Below are positions 1 to 5,255 of a DNA stretch of 5,255 bases, piece by piece (position 1 is the stretch's first letter; each line of letters opens with the position of its first letter). The position numbers and the translations under genes are program-made. Source of the stretch: Planctomycetota bacterium. GTDB lineage: Bacteria > Planctomycetota > SZUA-567 > H5-PLA8. Under the pieces are notes generated by a model, which ran no database searches, was not told the DNA's origin, and saw only the letters and a list, made by a program, of their open reading frames with translations. Location: positions 1 through 5,255 of the forward strand of contig JANXLS010000621.1 of the NCBI GenBank assembly GCA_025355035.1, read 5' to 3'.

Positions 1-630
1 CGCGTCCCACACCGGCGCCGGCCGGTCCCATTCCGACTCGTCCGAAGCGAACCCATACCGCTGCAAAAAGAACACGTTCGAATGCGGCATCAACCCCGCC
101 GCTTCCACCGCCGCGCGAACCCGTCGATCATCGTCCTCCACTCCCCGCCGCAACCGCACGTTGATCACCAACAACCGATCACCGCCCAGCGCTGTCATCG
201 TATCGCGCAACAAAACCGCCAGCTCAATCAGCCCCGAATCCGCGTCCATCAAATGATGATTGATCGACAATTTAATCGTCAGCGGCGCGCCCAGCCGCTC
301 AACCCAAGCGCGCAATTTCTCCAAGCGTCGCGGCATCACAACCCCATTCGTACACAGCACCACATGCGAGCATCGCGCCTGAGCCCGAGCGATCCGAACG
401 AACTCCCAGAACTGCGGATGCGTCGTCGGCTCGCCGCCTTCAAGCTGTACTTGAAACGACCCCGTCGCCGGAAAACTCCGCTCAAAATCACCCATCGTCA
501 TCCACGTATTTCCACGCGGCGACGAACACGTGCTGCACCATGGACAAGCCCGGTTGCAGTGGTTCGTCAGCGCATAATACATGCGATGCGGCCGTTCAGG
601 ATAAGGATGATCCAGCGGTCTGCTCTTCAC
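1..630 (-). CDS. Radical SAM domain protein, N-terminal part (3' end beyond left edge)
   Basis: This frame is open from a stop at 652-654 (minus strand) to the left edge, giving 210 residues. Radical SAM enzymes use a [4Fe-4S] cluster to cleave S-adenosylmethionine and start radical chemistry. The cluster motif C-x3-C-x2-C is seen as CNRACPWC, with Cys25, Cys29 and Cys32, preceded by YYALTNH as in many family members. A further Cys35 follows at once. The SAM-binding GGEP motif is at residues 65-68 (LEGGEPTTHP), followed by a beta strand ending in LCTNG (92-96). The later part (KLSINHHLMD, then NVFFLQRYG) fits later strands of the partial TIM barrel. I chose GTG at 630 because AGG lies 7 bases upstream; ATG at 582 would leave only seven residues before the first cluster cysteine. 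The substrate is unknown, and any C-terminal SPASM or auxiliary cluster would lie outside the window. Family assignment is firm; function is not. Confidence 0.88.
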   Translation of the reverse strand, partial: MKSRPLDHPYPERPHRMYYALTNHCNRACPWCSTCSSPRGNTWMTMGDFERSFPATGSFQVQLEGGEPTTHPQFWEFVRIARAQARCSHVVLCTNGVVMPRRLEKLRAWVERLGAPLTIKLSINHHLMDADSGLIELAVLLRDTMTALGGDRLLVINVRLRRGVEDDDRRVRAAVEAAGLMPHSNVFFLQRYGFASDESEWDRPAPVWDA

Positions 631-729
631 AATAAAGCCTGTGATACCCGTTCACCCCCTTTTTGTCATTCGCTTTTGGTTTCGAATCTTTCTTAGGAGT
701 GTGTGACAATTTACGCGACCCGTTTTTTG

Positions 730-830
730 TTCAACCCCGAAGGAGTTATGGAGTAAAGCCCAGGGTTGCCACGTACCCGCCGCTACCCTGGGTAAACGAA
801 CGATGATGCCTTTCAACTCCGAAGGAGTTG
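730..830. repeat. Composite palindromic intergenic repeat (three hairpins, flanking near-identical copies)
   Basis: Two near-identical 18-base copies (730-747 and 812-829, one mismatch) flank a larger inverted repeat. The right copy forms a perfect hairpin, CAACTCC (814-820), loop GAA, GGAGTTG (824-830). The left copy forms the same hairpin, 733-738 with 742-747, with one C-A mismatch. Between them CCCAGGGT (759-766) pairs perfectly with ACCCTGGG (785-792) across an 18-base loop. The layout of small hairpin, large hairpin, small hairpin resembles REP/BIME-type mobile palindromes. From memory, similar CCGAAGG and CCCAGGGT/ACCCTGGG units are dispersed in planctomycete genomes; I could not verify that here. 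There is no run of T after any stem, so terminator function is unlikely. Whether it moves, or acts in RNA, is not known. Confidence 0.72.
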
Positions 831-852
831 TGTAAGCGAACTCCCATCCCCC

Positions 853-880
853 TTGATTTCCAGCCCCCCTCGTTTAAAAT
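853..880 (+). promoter_or_regulatory. Candidate sigma70-like promoter for the tricorn-like protease gene
   Basis: TTGATT (853-858) and TAAAAT (875-880) are separated by 16 bases. They match the TTGACA and TATAAT consensus at 4 of 6 and 5 of 6 positions. This would start transcription near 887 and give a leader of about 110 bases ending in the palindrome at 981-994. It lies just downstream of the palindromic repeat. A second AT-rich stretch, TATAAAAT at 973-980, is too close to the start codon to be a normal -10 box and has no -35 partner. The call rests on consensus only. Confidence 0.35.
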
Positions 881-980
881 CGCTCTTCGTCCCGTCACAA
901 AATATGCCCCACGGCGTACGTCTTACAAGCGAGCCGTCGCCCTCCGCCAGATCGCCCCGCGTAAATCGCGCGTATAAAAT

Positions 981-994
981 ATTGGAGCTCCAAT
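981..994 (+). promoter_or_regulatory. Perfect 14-bp palindrome containing the protease ribosome binding site
   Basis: ATTGGAGCTCCAAT reads the same on both strands and ends one base before the ATG at 996. Its GGAG (984-987) is the only good Shine-Dalgarno match, 8 bases from the start codon, so it fixes the start of the protease gene. In DNA this could be a site for a dimeric protein. In RNA it could fold into a 5-bp stem with loop AGCU, half-hiding GGAG. Neither role is shown by the sequence alone. Confidence 0.6.
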
Positions 995-995
995 C

Positions 996-3900
996 ATGCT
1001 CGACCGATTCACCCTACAAACCGTCCTAACCTTTCTGACTTGCCTCGTCCTCGCTCGCCCCATCTGCGCCGAAGACGCACCCGCCGAAAAAATAAAATCA
1101 CTACCCTCCTTCGCCGAACCTACGCTCTCCCCCGACCGTTCTGAAATCGCCTTCGTTTCCGGTGGCGATATCTGGACCGTCCCAGCCGCCGGCGGCGAAG
1201 CCCGACTGCTCGTCGCCCATCCCTCCACCGAATCGCGTCCCCTCTATTCCCCTGACGGCAAACGCCTCGCCTTCGCCTCCACCCGCTCGGGCAACGGCGA
1301 CATCTACGTCCTCACTCTCGCGACCAGCGAACTCAACCGCATCACCTTCGACGACAGCAACGATCACCTCGACAACTGGTCCCACGACGGTAAGTGGCTT
1401 TATTTCCACTCGACCGCGCAAGACATCAACTCCATGAACGACATCTTCCGCGTCAGTTCTGACGGCGGCACACCCATGCCCGTCTCCGCCGACCGCTACG
1501 CCAACGAATTCTTCGCCGCCCCCTCGCCCGACGGCCAATCGCTCGCCTTCAGCGCCCGCGGCATCGCCGCAAGCCAGTGGTGGCGCAAAGGCCACAGCCA
1601 CCTCGACGAAAGCGAAATCTGGGTCAAACGCGAAACCGGTTACGAACGCGTCGTCGGCGGAGCGTCAAAGGAAATGTGGCCCATGTGGAGCGCCGACGGA
1701 AAATCCCTGTACTTCGTCTCCGACCGCAGCGGCGCTCAAAACATCTGGCTCAAACGCGCCAACGAAGAACCGCAAAAAATCACCGCGTTCGCCGACGGTC
1801 GCGTCCTCTGGCCATCCATTTCTTACGACGGAAAAACGATCGTCTTCGAGCGCAATTTCGGCATCGGGTCGCTCGATCTCGCCACCGGCCAGTCCAAAGA
1901 AATCCCAATCGTGTTGCGCGGAGCCACGTCCGATCCGGTCGTCGAACACACCAATCTCGGCGGACGCATCCACGAATTCACCGTTTCGCCCGACGGCAAA
2001 AAAGTCGCCTTCGTCACCCACGGCGAAATCTTCGCAGGCTCCGCGCACGAGGGTGGCGAAGGTGTCCGCATCACACGAACTACATCCGCCGAATCGAGCC
2101 CCGCATGGGCTCCCGACAGCAAACACCTCGTTTACGTTTCGACCCGTTCCGGTACGCCCCACATTTTTAGTTTCGATTTCCAAACCGGATTCGAATCGCA
2201 GTTGACCCGCGATGCAGAAGGCGACGCCCAACCCGTCTTCTCCCCAGACGGAAAATACATCGCCTTCGAACGCGCCGCCCGCGAACTGCGCATCCTCGAC
2301 GTCGTAACGAAAAAAGAAACAATCGTCGCCGTCGGCGAATTCCTCCGCCCGCCCTTCAACTCCCGCAACGCCTTCGCCTGGTCCCCCGACAGCCGCTGGC
2401 TCGCCTACACAGCGCCTTCAAGCAAATCGTTTCGCAACGTCAACATCGTCTCCGTCGACGGCGGCTCCAGCAAACAAGTCACCTTTGTCTCCAACGTTTT
2501 CAGCAACGCCGTCTCATGGAGCCCCGATGGAACGTATCTCCTATTCCATTCCAATCAGCGCACCGAAAACGGCCAGATTTCCCGCGTCGATTTGATTCCC
2601 CGCCATTTGAAATTCCGCGAAGACCAGTTCCGCGAACTGTTCCGCGACGAACCCCCGCGCGTTCTGCGAGCACCTCAACCCGCAACGGCCGAACAGCCCA
2701 AAGAAACACCCCCCGCACCCGGCAAGGAAGCACCCAAACCCGTCGAGCCCAAAAAGTCAACCGTCAAACCCGTTGAGATCGTCTTCGACAACATTCGACA
2801 GCGCGTCACCGTCCTGCCCGCCGGAGTGGACGCTCATTCCGCAACGATCAGCCCCGACGGAAAAATGGCCGTGCTCATCGCCGGCACTAACGGCCAGCAC
2901 AATCTCTACACCTATGCCATCGACGAAAGCGGCCACGATACCGCCGTCGCACGCCAGTTGACTTCGACCGCAGGAAACAAATCCAACGCCCAATTCTCCC
3001 CCGACGGCAAGGAAGTCTATTTCCTCGAACAGGGACGCATCAACGCCATCCCGCTCGACACGCGCGTCCAGCGAACCCTGACCCTCTCCGCCGAAATGGA
3101 CGTCGATTTTTCGCTCGAAAAAATGGAAGTCTTCAGCGAAGCATGGACCCTGCTGCGCGACAATTTCTTCGACGAAAAATTCAACGGCGTCGATTGGAAT
3201 GCAATTAAAAAAGAGTATGCCCCCCGCGTGGCCGGAACCCGCAACCCCGACGATCTCCGCCGCGTCATCTCGCTCATGCTCGGCGAATTGAACGCTTCGC
3301 ACATGGGCATCACGTCCCCCTTCGCAACCTCCGACCAGGTTGCCGGTCGTCTCGGCCTGCGCTTCGATCGCGCCGAATACGAATCCAAAGGCCGCCTGCT
3401 CATCAACGAAGTCATCCCCCAGGCCCCGGCCTCCATCGCCGGGATTCACGTCGGCGACACCATTCTCGCCGTCGATGGCAGAGCCGTTTCAACACACACC
3501 AATCTCGACGAAATGCTCCTCCACAAAATCAATCGCCGCGTCATCCTGGACGTCGAAACTACCGTGAAAGACGCAACCGGAAAAAACCGCCGCTTCATCG
3601 CCGTCCGCCCGATCAGCTTCCTGACTGAAAAGCCGCTCGTCTATCGCAAATGGGTCGAAGAACGACGCGCCTACGTTTCGAAAGTCAGCGGCGGCCGTTT
3701 CGGCTACGTCCACATGGCCGACATGTCCGAAAGTTCGCTCTCCCAACTCTACGCCGATCTCGATGCCGATAACCACGCCTGCGACGGCGTCGTCGTCGAC
3801 GTGCGCAACAACAACGGCGGCTTCGTCAATGCCTACGCCATCGACGTCCTCGCCCGGCGCCCTTACGTGACAATGACCGGACGCGGCCAGCGCGCCGCCT

Positions 3901-4271
3901 CAGCCCGAACCATGCTCGGCCAACGCGCGCTCGAGGCCCCAACCATCCTCGTCTGTAACCAGCATTCCCTCTCCGACGCTGAAGATTTCACCGAAGGCTA
4001 CCGCAGCCTCAAGCTCGGTAAAGTCGTCGGCGAACCCACCGCCGGCTGGATCGTCTTCACCTCCAGCGAACCACTTCTCGACGGCTCCATGCTGCGCATC
4101 CCGTTCATCAAAGTGACGACATCGTCCGGCGAACCCCTCGAAATGCACCCGCGCCCCGTCGACATCGAAGTGACCCGCCCCATCGGTGAAAGCTACACAT
4201 CTCGCGACAGCCAACTTGACGCCGCCGTCGCCGAACTCTTGAAACAAGTCGGCCCCGCAAAACCACATTGA
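996..4271 (+). CDS. Exported tricorn-like protease (PD40 propellers, PDZ, S41 peptidase core)
   Basis: Predicted serine peptidase of the tricorn group (MEROPS S41B), 1091 residues against about 1070 in Thermoplasma tricorn, so full length. Residues 1-25 look like a Sec signal peptide (hydrophobic 8-20, possible cut after ICA), implying periplasmic or extracellular action. Thirteen PD40 blade motifs of SPDGKxLAF type occur near residues 44, 84, 128, 176, 231, 276, 330, 371, 415, 462, 508, 618 and 667. This matches the six- plus seven-bladed propellers of tricorn. A Pro/Lys/Glu-rich insert (about 550-592) splits the second propeller. The C1 domain starts near 710 and carries Ser768-His769. A PDZ domain covers about 785-872. 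The C2 domain has DVRNNNGG (935-942), nucleophile Ser993-Asp994 in SLSDAED, and Glu1049 in EMHPRPVDIEV. These match tricorn Ser745/His746, Ser965/Asp966 and Glu1023 in order and spacing. Known tricorns trim oligopeptides; the substrate here is unknown. GGAG 8 bases upstream supports the start. Confidence 0.93.
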   Translation: MLDRFTLQTVLTFLTCLVLARPICAEDAPAEKIKSLPSFAEPTLSPDRSEIAFVSGGDIWTVPAAGGEARLLVAHPSTESRPLYSPDGKRLAFASTRSGNGDIYVLTLATSELNRITFDDSNDHLDNWSHDGKWLYFHSTAQDINSMNDIFRVSSDGGTPMPVSADRYANEFFAAPSPDGQSLAFSARGIAASQWWRKGHSHLDESEIWVKRETGYERVVGGASKEMWPMWSADGKSLYFVSDRSGAQNIWLKRANEEPQKITAFADGRVLWPSISYDGKTIVFERNFGIGSLDLATGQSKEIPIVLRGATSDPVVEHTNLGGRIHEFTVSPDGKKVAFVTHGEIFAGSAHEGGEGVRITRTTSAESSPAWAPDSKHLVYVSTRSGTPHIFSFDFQTGFESQLTRDAEGDAQPVFSPDGKYIAFERAARELRILDVVTKKETIVAVGEFLRPPFNSRNAFAWSPDSRWLAYTAPSSKSFRNVNIVSVDGGSSKQVTFVSNVFSNAVSWSPDGTYLLFHSNQRTENGQISRVDLIPRHLKFREDQFRELFRDEPPRVLRAPQPATAEQPKETPPAPGKEAPKPVEPKKSTVKPVEIVFDNIRQRVTVLPAGVDAHSATISPDGKMAVLIAGTNGQHNLYTYAIDESGHDTAVARQLTSTAGNKSNAQFSPDGKEVYFLEQGRINAIPLDTRVQRTLTLSAEMDVDFSLEKMEVFSEAWTLLRDNFFDEKFNGVDWNAIKKEYAPRVAGTRNPDDLRRVISLMLGELNASHMGITSPFATSDQVAGRLGLRFDRAEYESKGRLLINEVIPQAPASIAGIHVGDTILAVDGRAVSTHTNLDEMLLHKINRRVILDVETTVKDATGKNRRFIAVRPISFLTEKPLVYRKWVEERRAYVSKVSGGRFGYVHMADMSESSLSQLYADLDADNHACDGVVVDVRNNNGGFVNAYAIDVLARRPYVTMTGRGQRAASARTMLGQRALEAPTILVCNQHSLSDAEDFTEGYRSLKLGKVVGEPTAGWIVFTSSEPLLDGSMLRIPFIKVTTSSGEPLEMHPRPVDIEVTRPIGESYTSRDSQLDAAVAELLKQVGPAKPH

Positions 4272-4318
4272 TCCTTCAAAGCTCGGCACCGTCGCGCTCG
4301 CGGGGGGAGGGGTAAACG

Positions 4319-4359
4319 TTGGATAATCCCAATCGCTGTGATAAATTTAATGCCATAAT
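4319..4359 (+). promoter_or_regulatory. Possible weak promoter upstream of the redoxin gene
   Basis: This AT-rich patch stands out in a GC-rich region. TTGGAT (4319-4324) and TAAATT (4342-4347) are 17 bases apart and each matches the sigma70 consensus at 4 of 6 positions. CATAAT (4354-4359) is a better -10 box but has no matching -35 box. There is no obvious terminator between the protease stop and this patch, so the redoxin gene could also be reached by read-through. Low confidence. Confidence 0.25.
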
Positions 4360-4375
4360 CCGTAAGCTTCCGACC

Positions 4376-4379
4376 GGAG
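4376..4379 (+). promoter_or_regulatory. Ribosome binding site GGAG of the redoxin gene
   Basis: GGAG lies 10 bases before the ATG at 4390, a slightly long but workable spacing. It supports this ATG over internal ones, and the first membrane helix begins straight after it. Confidence 0.55.
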
Positions 4380-4389
4380 TCTCAACCTC

Positions 4390-5136
4390 ATGAACACGCT
4401 CGCATTCGGCTCCATGCTGATCGCCCTGCTCGCCTGGTTTAGCATGCGATTCATCTTGAAGATTCCCGCGCTGCGCCGAACCATGTGGCCCGTCTGGTTG
4501 CTCCACCTGTTATCGATGGCCCTCGCCGTCGCCGCACTGCTTGTTTCCGGCCACCCTATTCTGTCCCCCGAACTCGTTTGCGCACTGATCGCCGTCGCGT
4601 CGTTCATTCTCTTCGCAATCATCTTCCTCGCCCTGTTGCGCATCCCATCCGCAAACGGTCGCCCCGAAGTCGGTCATCCTTTTCCGGATTTTAAGGTAAA
4701 AACCATGGGCGGCGTCGAAATGTCCATCCATGCGTTATTGAATCGCGGCCCAACGCTCGTCGTCTTCTTCCGCGGCTTCTGGTGCCTCTCTTGCACCGAC
4801 GAACTGATCGGCCTGGCCCCCGTCCGCGCCGAACTGCAAAAGCACGGCGGCGACATCCTCGCCATTTCAGCCGACAGGATTGAAGTTCTTCTGCGAGGTT
4901 TGAAGCGCCTGCACAACTTGCCCTGTAGCGTCGTCTGCGATCCCGGCGCAAATGCCGTCACTGCGCTGAATCTGCTCCAATCCAACATGGCCAAATTCGG
5001 CAAAAAAGTCGCGATCCCATCCAACATATTGGTCGACGAAAACGGCAACGTCCGCTGGACGCGTTACGCCGACATCGTCATGGACCGCCCCGACCCGCGC
5101 CTTGTCATGCAAAAAGTGCTCGACCTAAAAATGTAA
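4390..5136 (+). CDS. Membrane-anchored peroxiredoxin-like (AhpC/TSA, thioredoxin-fold) protein
   Basis: The protein has 248 residues: an N-terminal membrane part followed by a redoxin domain. Hydrophobic helices lie at about 5-23, 34-52 and 62-83. The loop between the first two is basic (Arg20, Lys24, Arg29, Arg30), which by the positive-inside rule puts it, and therefore the C-terminal domain, in the cytoplasm. The redoxin domain starts with GHPFPDFKVKTMGG (95-108), followed by the active site FFRGFWCLSC (126-135) with Cys132 and Cys135. This is the RGxWCxxC pattern of peroxiredoxin-like proteins of the AhpC/TSA type. IPSNILVDENGNVRW (209-223) carries the expected cis-proline (Pro210) and the next beta strands. 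Two more cysteines, 179 and 183, could take part in disulfide exchange. The family reduces peroxides or exchanges disulfides through reactive cysteines; which applies here cannot be read from the sequence. The layout also recalls MauD-type proteins. The gene follows the protease by 118 bases, with no clear functional link. Confidence 0.85.
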   Translation: MNTLAFGSMLIALLAWFSMRFILKIPALRRTMWPVWLLHLLSMALAVAALLVSGHPILSPELVCALIAVASFILFAIIFLALLRIPSANGRPEVGHPFPDFKVKTMGGVEMSIHALLNRGPTLVVFFRGFWCLSCTDELIGLAPVRAELQKHGGDILAISADRIEVLLRGLKRLHNLPCSVVCDPGANAVTALNLLQSNMAKFGKKVAIPSNILVDENGNVRWTRYADIVMDRPDPRLVMQKVLDLKM

Positions 5137-5172
5137 AGTCGTCGCCGTCGCGCACGCATCAACTAAGGGCCT

Positions 5173-5255
5173 GTAAAATAATAAACTGAAGAAGTCCGCC
5201 GCGTATTTCGGCCTGGGTCGAGGCGGACGCGAAGGAAGATATACGAGTGTATCTC
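5173..5255. repeat. Structured non-coding element at right edge, probably one arm of a larger palindromic repeat
   Basis: GTCCGCC (5194-5200) pairs perfectly with GGCGGAC (5222-5228) across 21 bases. A competing short pairing, GCCT (5211-5214) with AGGC (5221-5224), is possible inside it. A second inverted repeat, 5237-5244 with 5247-5254 (one T-G wobble, tiny loop GA), ends at the window edge. No open reading frame with family features covers the stretch. Read on the minus strand, the first hairpin is followed by a T-rich tract (about 5172-5193), so it could also end transcription of a gene coming from the right. The dense self-complementarity suggests a repeat or structured RNA that continues beyond the window. 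Confidence 0.4.

Larger units (their letters stand above)
631..995. other. Divergent intergenic region without a gene
   Basis: These 365 bases separate the minus-strand radical SAM gene from the plus-strand protease gene. I find no credible coding sequence in them. They contain the composite palindromic repeat at 730-830, a candidate promoter at 853-880 and the palindrome at 981-994. The part next to the radical SAM gene (631-729) is AT-richer than the genes. It should hold that gene's promoter, but I could not pick convincing -35 and -10 boxes there on the minus strand. The part from 881 to 980 is C-rich leader sequence with no clear structure. Confidence 0.7.

Noticed and set aside
82..696. 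204-residue plus-strand reading frame, rich in Arg, His and Pro
   Set aside because: It lies antisense to the radical SAM gene, whose minus-strand frame carries clear cluster and GGEP motifs. The plus-strand product has no domain-like pattern.
958..980. CGCG-N5-CGCG inverted repeat followed by TATAAAAT as a core promoter
   Set aside because: The -10-like box would start transcription about ten bases before the ATG and lacks a -35 box. The short CGCG repeat is expected in GC-rich DNA.
1577..2170. 197-residue Arg-rich plus-strand frame overlapping the protease
   Set aside because: Out of frame with the propeller repeats, of skewed composition and without motifs; a shadow frame.
1120..3030. 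Recurring CCCGACGGC-type DNA words as a possible repeat array
   Set aside because: They encode the SPDGK core of successive propeller blades and fall in the same frame, so they are protein repeats and not a CRISPR or DNA repeat array.
2757..3449. 230-residue minus-strand frame inside the protease gene, with other long antisense frames across 1101-4289
   Set aside because: They are explained by C-ending codons in the real gene, which rarely create stops on the opposite strand. The sense frame holds the PDZ and catalytic residues.
4272..4318. Possible terminator after the protease (CGCGCTCGCG followed by a G run)
   Set aside because: The stem is at most four base pairs and is followed by G-rich sequence rather than a T run.

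Overview
The window looks like ordinary chromosome from a GC-rich bacterium with a double membrane. I lean towards Planctomycetota, or a relative in the PVC group. The lean rests on three things: a secreted tricorn-type protease, C-ending codon usage, and an intergenic palindromic repeat of a style I recall from planctomycete genomes. It is not proven, because there is no rRNA or other marker here.

Layout, left to right. (1) Positions 1-630, minus strand: the N-terminal 210 residues of a radical SAM enzyme. Its 3' end runs off the left edge. (2) Positions 631-995: a divergent intergenic region. It holds a ~100-bp composite palindromic repeat (730-830), a plausible sigma70-like promoter (853-880), and a perfect 14-bp palindrome (981-994) that contains the ribosome binding site of the next gene. 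(3) Positions 996-4271, plus strand: a full-length exported tricorn-like protease of 1091 residues, with 13 PD40 propeller blades (fitting 6+7), a PDZ domain and an S41-type catalytic core with all key residues visible. (4) Positions 4272-4389: a short intergenic stretch with an AT-rich possible promoter. (5) Positions 4390-5136, plus strand: a membrane-anchored peroxiredoxin/thioredoxin-fold protein with three predicted transmembrane helices and a WCLSC active site. (6) Positions 5137-5255: non-coding. Its right part is rich in inverted repeats and appears to be one arm of a larger palindromic element cut by the window edge.

The two plus-strand genes are 118 bases apart with no clear terminator between them, so they could be co-transcribed or independent. 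Nothing in the sequence links their functions. The radical SAM gene is divergent and unrelated as far as I can see. I see no CRISPR array, tRNA, rRNA, phage gene or transposase, and no convincing new multi-gene system. The items most worth checking are the two structured non-coding repeats, the palindrome over the protease ribosome binding site, and the redox domain behind three membrane helices.
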